A DNA stretch of 6,586 nt. Source: Heliobacteriaceae bacterium. GTDB lineage: Bacteria; Cyanobacteriota; Vampirovibrionia; Gastranaerophilales; Gastranaerophilaceae. The stretch lies in assembly GCA_031267015.1 (NCBI GenBank), contig JAIRZW010000178.1:1-6586 (forward strand). The letters are read 5' to 3'. Positions 1 to 5,278 of the stretch are shown piece by piece. The position numbers and the translations under genes were made by a program. The notes below the pieces were generated by a model. It was not told where the DNA came from, did no database searches, and worked only from the letters and a program-made list of their open reading frames with translations. Position 1 is the stretch's first letter, and each line of letters opens with the position of its first letter.

Positions 1-552
1 AATGCGATTCTGTCACCTGACGAGCAGCCTGACATCGTGATTTCGGGGATAAACCACGGGCCGAATCTCGGGGCTGACATTTTGTATTCCGGCACGGTAA
101 GCTGCGCTATGGAAGGTGCAATGATGGGCGTTCCGAGTATTGCGGTTTCTTTGGCGAGTATGCGTTCGCAGTATGAAGACTTTTTGTTTTCGGCAAAGTT
201 TGTGGCTTCACTTTTGCCAAAGCTTAAGGAATTTACTTTCCCGCCAAAGAGCATTTTGAATATAAACACGCCTGCTTTGGGCGCGGAAGACATTGCCGGG
301 GTTGCGGTTACGGAGCTTGGCCGCCGGATGTTCACAGATACTTATGAAAAGCGTGCAGACCCTCGCGGCAAAACTTACTACTGGATGGCGGGCGAATTAA
401 TATCAGAGCCTGAGGACGCCAATACGGATATTGCGGCAGTAAGAAACAATATGGTTTCAATCACGCCTGTAACCTTTGACATGACAAAACGCTCGTCAAT
501 AGGCGAGTTAAAGCAGGTTCTGTGCACGGAGAATTTTTGTAACTGGTTTTAA
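1..552 (+). CDS. surE: 5'/3'-nucleotidase SurE, C-terminal part (cut by window start)
   Basis: The frame is open from base 1 and ends at TAA 550-552, giving 183 residues; roughly the first 75 residues of a typical 250-residue SurE lie outside the window. The family mark is SGINHGPNLGAD (residues 15-26), directly followed by LYSGTVSCAMEGAMMGVPSIAVS, as in known SurE proteins; the Asn of SGIN is one of the metal ligands of the family, while the N-terminal NDDG metal site is off the window. The end (AVRNNMVSITPVTFDMT) matches the usual SurE C-terminal region. SurE is a divalent-metal phosphatase that removes phosphate from nucleoside monophosphates, acts in the cytoplasm and is linked to stationary-phase survival. 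The GTG at 37 lies inside the conserved core and is not the start. The gene converges on the SPOR gene with only 4 bases between stops and no visible terminator. Confidence 0.95.
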   Translation, partial: NAILSPDEQPDIVISGINHGPNLGADILYSGTVSCAMEGAMMGVPSIAVSLASMRSQYEDFLFSAKFVASLLPKLKEFTFPPKSILNINTPALGAEDIAGVAVTELGRRMFTDTYEKRADPRGKTYYWMAGELISEPEDANTDIAAVRNNMVSITPVTFDMTKRSSIGELKQVLCTENFCNWF

Positions 553-556
553 AACT

Positions 557-1216
557 CTATTCCAATATAACCCTTGCAGGATAGCCGCTTTTTGAAAGCT
601 CGCCTGCTATGTTTTGAGCTTTTTCGCGAGTGGAGTACGACCCGACCTGAAGCGTGTACATCCCGTTAAACGGTCTTATAAACGGGCTTAAACCCGACTC
701 TGAAAGAATGTCTTTGGCTACGCGCGCCTGCTCTTCCGTTGCGTAGCTGCCAACGACTACTTTTGCAGTGATTTTCGGCTGGTCAAGCGGAATTTCCACG
801 GACTTTAGCTGCTCAGCCGGCTTAACAGCGGGCTTTTGCGCTGTTTCAGATTCATCCGGCTTTTTTGTCTTGGATGGAATTTCAATTTTCTCGTCAAGCT
901 CAGGTGTAAACATTTCGTCAGTTGGTCCGGAAGTATTATCCGACGCGGCTGTCCCTGACTCGTCTTCCTGTTGAAGCATTCTTAATCTGTCGTCCACTTC
1001 TGTTTTTTCGGTGTCAGTGCCGATAACAACGTCAACATCAGGCGATATTTGTTTTGCGATTGCCAAAAACAGCAGCAGCATTATAAAAAACGCTGATACA
1101 AATATCATCACGCCTTCATTTGTTGATTTTTTAGTAACTTTTTTTTGATACTGCCTGTAAGTTATGTGCACGGGTTTTCCGGACGCGCCGTATTCTTCGT
1201 TGTCTGTTATTTCCAT
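557..1216 (-). CDS. Membrane-anchored SPOR-domain protein
   Basis: The product has 219 residues. A charged cytoplasmic N-terminus (1-35) is followed by one membrane helix at about 36-55 (VMIFVSAFFIMLLLFLAIA). Then comes a long low-complexity linker (about 60-148) rich in D, E, T, S, K and P, and a C-terminal SPOR domain (about 150-219; VVVGSYATEEQARVAKDIL and LQVGSYSTREKAQNIAGEL show its two similar halves). SPOR domains bind glycan strands stripped of stem peptides, typically at the division septum, and this topology (cytoplasm, helix, linker, SPOR) is that of FtsN- or DamX-like proteins. A role in envelope or division is inferred; it cannot be called FtsN from sequence alone. The ATG overlaps the end of the DUF366 gene by 10 bases, and AAAGG lies about 10 bases upstream of it. 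It may be read through from upstream or use its own promoter at 1244-1252. Confidence 0.85.
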   Translation of the reverse strand: MEITDNEEYGASGKPVHITYRQYQKKVTKKSTNEGVMIFVSAFFIMLLLFLAIAKQISPDVDVVIGTDTEKTEVDDRLRMLQQEDESGTAASDNTSGPTDEMFTPELDEKIEIPSKTKKPDESETAQKPAVKPAEQLKSVEIPLDQPKITAKVVVGSYATEEQARVAKDILSESGLSPFIRPFNGMYTLQVGSYSTREKAQNIAGELSKSGYPARVILE

Positions 1217-1767
1217 AAACCGTTTACCTTTGTTGTTGCCAGTATTATATCATCAATTTCATCAGAATAGCAAATCATAATTTCTTTTGCAAGCGCCTCA
1301 ATGTCATTTATGCCCAAATCACTTGTAAGCCCGGCCGCTGCAACCGGCGCGCCGTCGGCGTCTATGTTAATCCCTGTGTGAATAAGAACGGACGTGAGGG
1401 ATTTTGTAGCGATAGATACCGTAAGCTTTTTGCTGTTAACGAACAAGTCGTCGCCGCGGCGCTGTACTGCCACCCCGCGTTTTTCAAGCGCTTCCTTAAT
1501 TATGCAAATCAAAAGCCTTTGCCTGAAAACGCCTTCTGCAAGCCCGGTATTAAACTGTTCCGATATAAAGTGAAGCATTGATTTTGAGTAAATGGGCTCG
1601 TTGTTGAGAACATCTTCAATATCAACCATTTCGGCCAGCTTAACTTCACATTCGCCTTTGAACGCAGCAACCGCATCCCCCTGAATCCTGAAATTCCTGT
1701 AAATCCAGTGCGGAGCAAGCTGTGTGCCGTCGTATTTAATCTCTTGTTCTAAAAAACGGGTTTTCAT
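1207..1767 (-). CDS. DUF366 family protein
   Basis: The product has 186 residues. I recognise the DUF366 family from its N-terminus (EQEIKYDGTQLAPHWIYRNFRIQGDAV), the MVDIEDV segment (48-54), and the core FRQRLLICIIKEAL (81-94) ... RRGDDLFVNSKKLTVSIAT (103-121) ... HTGINI (130-135). The biochemical function of this family is not known to me. The frame is open up to an ATG at 1890, but the ATG at 1767 is preferred: family similarity begins right after it, the extra 41 residues are Cys-rich antisense-like sequence lying over the neighbouring gene, and a near-perfect -10 box sits 7 bases upstream. Its stop overlaps the start of the SPOR gene by 10 bases, so the two are probably cotranscribed. 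Confidence 0.85.
   Translation of the reverse strand: MKTRFLEQEIKYDGTQLAPHWIYRNFRIQGDAVAAFKGECEVKLAEMVDIEDVLNNEPIYSKSMLHFISEQFNTGLAEGVFRQRLLICIIKEALEKRGVAVQRRGDDLFVNSKKLTVSIATKSLTSVLIHTGINIDADGAPVAAAGLTSDLGINDIEALAKEIMICYSDEIDDIILATTKVNGLWK
1244..1273 (-). promoter_or_regulatory. Possible promoter for the SPOR gene, inside the DUF366 gene
   Basis: On the minus strand there is an extended -10 box TGATATAAT (1244-1252) with TTGCTA (1268-1273) 18 bases upstream as a weak -35. It would start RNA near 1237, giving a leader of about 20 bases that contains AAAGG before the ATG at 1216. It lies within the codons for the DDIILA stretch of DUF366, so chance is possible, but the same TGATATAAT word precedes two other genes in the window. 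Confidence 0.45.
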
Positions 1768-1774
1768 AGAGCAT

Positions 1775-1783
1775 ATTATATCA
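1775..1783 (-). promoter_or_regulatory. Extended -10 promoter of the DUF366 gene, probably leaderless
   Basis: TGATATAAT on the minus strand ends 7 bases before the ATG at 1767, so transcription should begin at or next to the start codon. No Shine-Dalgarno sequence fits in the gap. The TGA forming the extended part is also the stop codon of the upstream 58-residue gene (1781-1783). There is no good -35 box at 16-18 bases, which is tolerable for an extended -10 promoter. Confidence 0.6.
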
Positions 1784-1957
1784 CGAAAACATGTCGCGGT
1801 GTTTAAGCAGCCCGCAATTTGCGCAGGCAAGCATTTCCCCGGTACTGTCCACCGGCATAAACACGTGCTCGCATCTTGTAAACTCCTCAAGCTCAGGTGG
1901 CGGCAAATTTTTTTTCTTTTTCTTTAAAGCGCCTAAAATTAATTCAACTATATACAT
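1781..1957 (-). CDS. Small putative zinc-binding protein (58 residues)
   Basis: The 58-residue frame starts MYIVELILGALKKKKKN and ends with CEH-x13-CxxC (C29, H31, C45, C48; ACANCGLLKHRD), which looks like a minimal zinc-ribbon or zinc-knuckle site. The N-terminal dozen residues are hydrophobic, followed by five lysines and a PPPELEEF segment; no family is recognised. The frame is open to an ATG at 1996, but that start would overlap cdd by 20 bases; the ATG at 1957 lies 19 bases after the cdd stop, with GGGGG about 4 bases upstream as a weak ribosome site. It lies between cdd and DUF366 in the same direction, consistent with an operon. The composition (clustered C/H, clean stop at the next promoter) argues for a real gene. 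Function is unknown. Confidence 0.65.
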   Translation of the reverse strand: MYIVELILGALKKKKKNLPPPELEEFTRCEHVFMPVDSTGEMLACANCGLLKHRDMFS

Positions 1958-1984
1958 TTGCCCCCAACTATATACATTACCCCC
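1945..1984. repeat. Two-copy 20-base tandem repeat at the start of the 58-residue gene
   Basis: On the plus strand, CAACTATATACATT occurs at 1945-1958 and again at 1965-1978, each followed by a C-rich run, a period of 20 bases. A partial third similarity (CATTTACCCCC) follows at 1984-1994. In minus-strand terms the unit contains the ATGTATATAGTTG start region plus GGGGG, so the duplication placed a second ATG (1975-1977) overlapping the cdd stop as TAATG. That ATG is out of frame with the real gene and meets TAG after nine codons. Confidence 0.8.
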
Positions 1985-2351
1985 ATTTACCCCCAAACCT
2001 TGCAGGCAGCAGTTCGCTTAACTTGTAACTTTTGGTTTCGGTAATAATATCCATATCGCCCCCGAATTCGGCGAATACTTGCCGGCATGCGCCGCACGGA
2101 ACGCAGTCGTCTAACTTTGGCGAGTAGATTGCCACGGCAATTATTTTTCGTTCTCCGGCTGCAATCGCCGCAAAGACAGCGTTTCTTTCAGCGCAAACCG
2201 TAAGCCCGAAACTTGCATTTTCAACATTACAACCGCAGTATGTTTTACCGCTCTCAGCCAAAACGCACGCGCCCACCGGAAAATCCGAGTACGGGCAGTA
2301 AGCTTTTTGTGAAGCTTCCTTTGCTTTTTGCATTAATAAATCATATTCCAT
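1977..2351 (-). CDS. cdd: Cytidine deaminase, small tetrameric type
   Basis: The protein has 124 residues, the normal length for the single-domain homotetrameric class. Zinc and catalytic residues are all visible: the CAE motif (C53-A-E55; E55 is the proton shuttle) and PCGAC (C86 and C89). The substrate-side segment YCPYSDFPVGA (18-28) and the NVENASFGL stretch (42-50) are typical. It hydrolyses cytidine and deoxycytidine to uridine and deoxyuridine plus ammonia in pyrimidine salvage in the cytoplasm. It is the first gene of the leftward cluster, divergent from the secreted-protein gene at 2415. The ATG at 2351 has no Shine-Dalgarno sequence but follows a -10 box by 6 bases, so a leaderless message is likely. 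With surE nearby there is a loose nucleotide-metabolism theme. Confidence 0.95.
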   Translation of the reverse strand: MEYDLLMQKAKEASQKAYCPYSDFPVGACVLAESGKTYCGCNVENASFGLTVCAERNAVFAAIAAGERKIIAVAIYSPKLDDCVPCGACRQVFAEFGGDMDIITETKSYKLSELLPARFGGKWG

Positions 2352-2357
2352 AATAGT

Positions 2358-2385
2358 ATTATACCATACAATTCGGTCCTCGCAA
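2358..2385 (-). promoter_or_regulatory. cdd promoter, probably leaderless
   Basis: The minus strand reads TTGCGA (2380-2385), 16 bases, then TATAAT (2358-2363) preceded by TGG (extended -10). The -10 box ends 6 bases before the ATG at 2351, which places the expected transcription start on the A of the start codon. Confidence 0.7.
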
Positions 2386-2399
2386 CGACATGGTTTCTA

Positions 2400-2408
2400 T
2401 GCTATAAT
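2400..2408 (+). promoter_or_regulatory. Extended -10 promoter of the secreted-protein gene, probably leaderless
   Basis: TGCTATAAT ends 6 bases before the ATG at 2415. No Shine-Dalgarno sequence is present in the gap, and no good -35 is seen. Together with the cdd promoter it forms a compact divergent promoter pair within the 63 bases between the two genes. Confidence 0.65.
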
Positions 2409-2414
2409 AACATC

Positions 2415-3143
2415 ATGAAATATTTTCTGACATTAATTTTTCTGCTCGCGGCGCTTCCGGCGTTTTGCGCGCCGCAGTCTGTGGTCGTTGTGCCTGTTGA
2501 TATAATGGAATTGAATGCGGGTGTTAATCCTGATGTTTCAGAGATTTTTGCACAAGACATAACCGGCTGTTTTAACTCATCAAAAAAAATAACCTCACCG
2601 GGCATTCAGAGCCTGCCTGAAAAGCTTAATGCCAATCAGGCGCTTAAGAACGAAACTTACGCTGCGCTGCGCAGGTACAAAACCTCAGGTACTGTTGATT
2701 ATCCTGCGTTCAAAAAGCTTGCTAATACATTCGGAACGGATTACGTTCTGCTGGTTTCGGGCTATGTGTCAAAACGGAGCTTTTGGGAGGTTTTTGAAGT
2801 TTCGCGGCTCTTTAATATTTGTACGCCTTTTGAATTAGAAACCAATGTAGTATTGCTTGATACTGCAAGCAGCAGCATGATGTGGCGCGAATCGTATAAA
2901 AAGAAGATGGTTTTCAGACCGGATGCTCAGTCGCAGCTTGATAATATAAGGCTGTATTCAAGGGAGCTTTTGTCACAAGACGCGGCGCAGAATATAACTT
3001 TAAGATTTTTCCCTAAGACTGTTCGTGCCCTTCCTGTAAGAACGGATGATACAGAGGCTCCGAGCGTGCTGAAATTCGACAAACCAAAGCCAAAGCGCGA
3101 TTTTGTTCCTGAGGGTTACGGGGAAATGCTGTATTCGATTTGA
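2415..3143 (+). CDS. Putative secreted/periplasmic protein of unknown function
   Basis: The product has 242 residues. The N-terminus MKYFLTLIFLLAALPAFCA is a clear signal peptide with cleavage expected near residues 16-19; there is a Cys at 18, but Phe at the -1 position makes a lipobox poor. The mature part opens with a hydrophobic strand (SVVVVPVDIMELN), then alternates helix- and strand-like segments, including FKKLANTFGTDYVLLVSGYVSKRSFWEV (about 99-126) and ETNVVLLDTASSSMMWRESY (about 141-160). The alternating pattern, with 'GTDYVLLVSGYV' followed by a strand ending 'MMWRESY', recalls periplasmic alpha/beta domains of the TolB-N, LpoB or CsgG kind, but that is an impression and no family is assigned. 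The C-terminal 40 residues are Pro/Lys-rich and ordinary. It starts from its own promoter divergent to cdd, and its 3' end overlaps a convergent small gene by 28 bases. Confidence 0.8.
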   Translation: MKYFLTLIFLLAALPAFCAPQSVVVVPVDIMELNAGVNPDVSEIFAQDITGCFNSSKKITSPGIQSLPEKLNANQALKNETYAALRRYKTSGTVDYPAFKKLANTFGTDYVLLVSGYVSKRSFWEVFEVSRLFNICTPFELETNVVLLDTASSSMMWRESYKKKMVFRPDAQSQLDNIRLYSRELLSQDAAQNITLRFFPKTVRALPVRTDDTEAPSVLKFDKPKPKRDFVPEGYGEMLYSI

Positions 3144-3247
3144 TATTTTGCGGACACCTCGTCAAGCTCGTGGAGCCTTGTTTTGGCTTCTGCATAAGCA
3201 GCTATTGCGAATATGAGCACTAATAAAAAAGTAAGCAAATTTTTCAT
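3116..3247 (-). CDS. Candidate 43-residue secreted mini-protein
   Basis: On the minus strand an ATG at 3247 opens a 43-codon frame to TAA at 3116-3118. The first 19 residues, MKNLLTFLLVLIFAIAAYA, are a textbook signal peptide (Lys, hydrophobic core, AYA cleavage site), leaving a mature peptide of 24 mostly polar residues (begins EAKTRLHELDEVSAKY). AAGGAAG lies about 5 bases before the ATG as a good ribosome site. Both signs are independent of each other, so the gene is probably real although short. It overlaps the 3' end of the convergent secreted-protein gene by 28 bases. A palindromic repeat lies in its upstream region, and no promoter was convincing. It may instead be the surviving front of a longer decayed gene. 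Function unknown. Confidence 0.55.
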   Translation of the reverse strand: MKNLLTFLLVLIFAIAAYAEAKTRLHELDEVSAKYQIEYSISP

Positions 3248-3265
3248 GAATCTTCCTTTTCTTTT

Positions 3266-3296
3266 CGTCATGCCGGATTTATTCCGGCATCTCCCA
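3266..3296. repeat. Intergenic palindromic repeat (CGTCATGCCGG... type)
   Basis: The stem ATGCCGGA / TCCGGCAT (8 perfect base pairs, 5-base loop TTTAT) spans 3270-3290 and is flanked by CGTC on the left and CTCCCA on the right. It resembles the dispersed CGTCATGCCGG-type palindromes seen in many bacterial genomes. There is no U-tract after it in either direction, so it is not a standard terminator. The rest of the 3248-3415 gap holds only the promoter of the next gene. Confidence 0.75.
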
Positions 3297-3356
3297 GCTT
3301 ATTTCAAAAAGGGCGCTGTTACATTGTGAAAACTATGTAGTCCACGCGGACATGTC

Positions 3357-3385
3357 TTGCGTAAATTCTGTGTGCCTGATATAAT
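3357..3385 (+). promoter_or_regulatory. Promoter of the zinc-ribbon / radical SAM pair
   Basis: TTGCGT (3357-3362), a 17-base spacer, then TATAAT (3380-3385) preceded by TGA (extended -10). Transcription would begin near 3392, leaving a leader of about 24 bases with the strong ribosome site AAGAGGGA at 3403-3410. Confidence 0.75.
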
Positions 3386-3415
3386 ATTCTTGTAAGATTA
3401 ACAAGAGGGAATACA

Positions 3416-3583
3416 ATGGCAAGATTAGTAAGACCGGGTTGGGCTATAAGATGTACGCAGTCAGGCTGCAAAGAGTTGTTTGAAGTGGCGAAGCTTGAAG
3501 ACGGCAAACAGCAGGAAGTGATTTGTCCGAAATGCGGCGAACATTTTGTTTACCCGATTCTCGATGACGATAGTGAACAGTAA
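3416..3583 (+). CDS. Small zinc-ribbon protein (55 residues)
   Basis: ATG 3416 to TAA 3581-3583 gives 55 residues starting MARLVRPGWAIRCTQSGC and ending EHFVYPILDDDSEQ. Four cysteines, C13-x4-C18 and C37-x2-C40 (ICPKCGEHF), form a typical rubredoxin- or zinc-ribbon-like metal site. The ribosome site AAGAGGGA lies 5 bases upstream and a strong promoter stands before it, so the call is firm despite the size. Its last 20 bases overlap the start of the radical SAM gene, suggesting translational coupling. No named family was recognised; such ribbons often bind nucleic acid or partner proteins, but here function is unknown. Confidence 0.85.
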   Translation: MARLVRPGWAIRCTQSGCKELFEVAKLEDGKQQEVICPKCGEHFVYPILDDDSEQ

Positions 3584-4508
3584 ACGCTACAACCAATTCA
3601 GTGAACATTTAAAACAAAAATTCGGCGCAAAGGTGTACAAAATAACACTTGACGCCGGATTTTCGTGTCCGAACCGCGACGGCACGATTTCATCAGGCGG
3701 ATGTGTGTTTTGCGATGACGGTGGAAGCTTTTCACAAGCGCATTCAGGCCTGCTTTCAATAGAAGACCAGATTGAAACAGGTATAAAAAATCTAAGTACA
3801 CGCTTTAAAGCCCAAAAATTCATGTCATATTTTCAGGCGTTTTCAAACACCTACAAACCGGTTGACGAACTTGAGCGAATCTACAAATCCGCGCTCAGAC
3901 ATCCGGATATTGTGGGAATCTCAATCGGCACGCGGCCTGACTGCGTGGATGATGAAAAGCTGAATTTGATTGCGTCGCTTGACTCTTACACGTGGATTGA
4001 GTACGGGTTGCAGTCGATTCACGACAAAACCCTTAAATGGATTAACCGCGGCCACGATTTTAACTGCTTTTTGCGCGCTTACGAGAAGACAAAGTCGCGC
4101 GGTATAAATGTTTGCGTGCATGTGATTTTGGGCTTGAATGAAACCCATGATGAAATGATGCAAACCGCGCAAAAGCTTGCAGAACTGGAAGTTGACGGGG
4201 TTAAAATCCACATGCTGTGCGCGCTTGAAGGAACCAAACTTGCAGGCATGTTGAACACTCCCCTCGCCCCTTGTGGGAGAGGGGCCGGGGGTGAGGGGGT
4301 CTTCATGACCGAAGACGACTACGTGCACACTGTGTGCGATTTTCTGGAATACTTACCGCCGCAAACCACTATCCACAGGCTTGCGGGCAACGGGTTGAAG
4401 AAAAACCTAATCGCGCCGCGCTGGCTCGGCAAAAAACTCAATACCTTAAACAAAATCGACCGGGAATTTATCAGACGCGCAGCATTCCAAGGCGCACGTC
4501 TTATGTAA
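3564..4508 (+). CDS. Radical SAM protein, YhcC/TIGR01212 family, with a repeat inside
   Basis: The product has 314 residues from the ATG at 3564. The FeS/SAM site is C35-PNRDGTISSGG-C47-VF-C50, the signature of the TIGR01212 (E. coli YhcC, B. subtilis YtqA) group. Further family marks are GTRPDC, EYGLQS, CVHVILGLNETHDEM and, near the end, IHRLAGNG. These proteins bind a 4Fe-4S cluster and SAM; as far as I recall their substrate is not established. Start choice: ATG 3564 gives a 20-base overlap with the zinc-ribbon gene; GTG 3573 or TTG 3546 are alternatives, and the family similarity starts at SKRYNQF, just after. No clear ribosome site is seen, consistent with coupling. A 41-base GC-rich repeat is embedded in-frame at 4258-4298, adding about 13 Gly/Pro-rich residues (233-245, PLAPCGRGAGGEG) in a spot between the ALEGTKLAGML and FMTEDDYV segments. 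No stop or frameshift results. Confidence 0.93.
   Translation: MTIVNSKRYNQFSEHLKQKFGAKVYKITLDAGFSCPNRDGTISSGGCVFCDDGGSFSQAHSGLLSIEDQIETGIKNLSTRFKAQKFMSYFQAFSNTYKPVDELERIYKSALRHPDIVGISIGTRPDCVDDEKLNLIASLDSYTWIEYGLQSIHDKTLKWINRGHDFNCFLRAYEKTKSRGINVCVHVILGLNETHDEMMQTAQKLAELEVDGVKIHMLCALEGTKLAGMLNTPLAPCGRGAGGEGVFMTEDDYVHTVCDFLEYLPPQTTIHRLAGNGLKKNLIAPRWLGKKLNTLNKIDREFIRRAAFQGARLM
4258..4298. repeat. GC-rich 41-base repeat, copy 1, inside the radical SAM gene
   Basis: A C-rich left half (CTCCCCTCGCCCC) is followed by TTGTGGGAGAGGGG and a G-rich tail ending GGTGAGGGG. It can fold through CCCCTC/GAGGGG pairings. It matches the copy at 6131-6171 nearly throughout, with a few small indels that cancel out so both are 41 bases. 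The base composition is sharply unlike the surrounding gene. Confidence 0.85.
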
Positions 4509-4562
4509 CAAATTTTTAACAAACATTCGTTTGCAAGCAAAAAATTATCTTCACAAGTATTC

Positions 4563-4583
4563 TATAAAATGTAAATTTGGAGA
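4563..4583 (+). promoter_or_regulatory. Possible promoter and ribosome site for the lysine-rich gene pair
   Basis: TATAAA at 4563-4568 could serve as a -10 box; RNA would begin near 4575. GGAGA at 4579-4583 is a good ribosome site and decides the start at ATG 4589. No -35 box is convincing in 4509-4562, which otherwise holds AT-rich sequence and a weak 5-base-pair hairpin (4520-4533). Confidence 0.45.
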
Positions 4584-4588
4584 AATAC

Positions 4589-5275
4589 ATGTTAACTATC
4601 CAACCGGGATTTACATTGAATACAAACTTCTGCGCAATGCGCCGCTCAACTGACAGAAGACCTTCGCCGCCTGCGGAGGAATTTGACGACGACCTTAGCC
4701 AGGAAGACTTGCTTGACCAAAAAGAGGAGATGCTTGACGCCAAGGAGAATTTTGAAAAGCTGGCAAATAATGCGGAAGCCAAACTGCCGCAGCCTGTTAA
4801 GAAAGTCATGAAGGCAGGAGCGTTCATTGCAGGTGCGGCAGTGGGCGGTTTTGCGACTGCTTACGGCGGAAAAATGGCTATTGAACTGATTAGAAAAACC
4901 GGCAGAACAAAAGCTTATAAAAACTTCGCATCAGGTGCAAAAAAAGTCTTCTCATTAATCGGCCGTGGTGTTGACGCTTTGTTAGACCTTGTCGCAAAAC
5001 CAATCAAAGCAGCTAACAAGAAGGTTGCCGGGTCCGAAAAATATAAAAAATTCCTTGAAACAAGTTCAGGCAAAAAATTTGTTAACTTCAAGAACAAAGC
5101 AGCAGCAGCTTTTGAAAAAGTTGATAAGAAAACGGACAAATGGTATGACGCTGTTGTAAAAAAGAAAAATCAATTTGAAAAATGGCTGACCAACGCTTTG
5201 GGCGTAAGCGGTGCCGTGGGCGCGGGCGGTGAAAGCCTGAAAGCGGCATCAAAAGAAAATACTGATGAGGATTAG
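4589..5275 (+). CDS. Lineage-specific lysine-rich protein of unknown function
   Basis: The product has 228 residues. The frame is open to a TTG at 4577, but the ATG at 4589 with GGAGA 5 bases upstream is the better start. The N-terminus MLTIQPGFTLNTNFCAMRR is followed by an acidic segment (about 29-62, EEFDDDLSQEDLLDQKEEML). Next is a small-residue hydrophobic stretch (76-100, AGAFIAGAAVGGFATAYGG and onward) that could be one membrane pass or an amphipathic hairpin, then a strongly basic Lys/Ala-rich, probably helical region (105-200) and a Gly/acidic tail. There is no classical signal peptide. It lies 3 bases before the next gene, with which it shares an N-terminal motif, so the two probably act together. 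No family is recognised. Confidence 0.8.
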   Translation: MLTIQPGFTLNTNFCAMRRSTDRRPSPPAEEFDDDLSQEDLLDQKEEMLDAKENFEKLANNAEAKLPQPVKKVMKAGAFIAGAAVGGFATAYGGKMAIELIRKTGRTKAYKNFASGAKKVFSLIGRGVDALLDLVAKPIKAANKKVAGSEKYKKFLETSSGKKFVNFKNKAAAAFEKVDKKTDKWYDAVVKKKNQFEKWLTNALGVSGAVGAGGESLKAASKENTDED

Positions 5276-5278
5276 CCT

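Noticed and set aside
1768..1890. Longer N-terminus for the DUF366 protein using the ATG at 1890
   Set aside because: The extra 41 residues show no family similarity, lie across the adjacent 58-residue gene, and the -10 box at 1775-1780 would then be inside the coding region. The start at 1767 fits the family length.
2415..2471. Lipoprotein signal for the secreted protein, with Cys18 as the lipidated residue
   Set aside because: The residue before the Cys is Phe, and lipoboxes need a small residue there; an ordinary signal peptide is more likely.
3340..3351. GTCC-ACGC-GGAC inverted repeat as an operator
   Set aside because: A 4-base-pair stem is expected by chance, and it lies just upstream of the -35 box without other support.
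3921..4328. A 135-codon minus-strand frame opposite the radical SAM gene
   Set aside because: It is an antisense shadow kept open partly by the stop-free GC-rich repeat; it has no ribosome site or recognisable domain, while the plus-strand protein is clearly conserved.
4520..4533. Hairpin CAAAC-ATTC-GTTTG after the radical SAM gene as a terminator
   Set aside because: The stem has only 5 mostly A-T pairs and is followed by A-rich rather than T-rich sequence on the coding strand.
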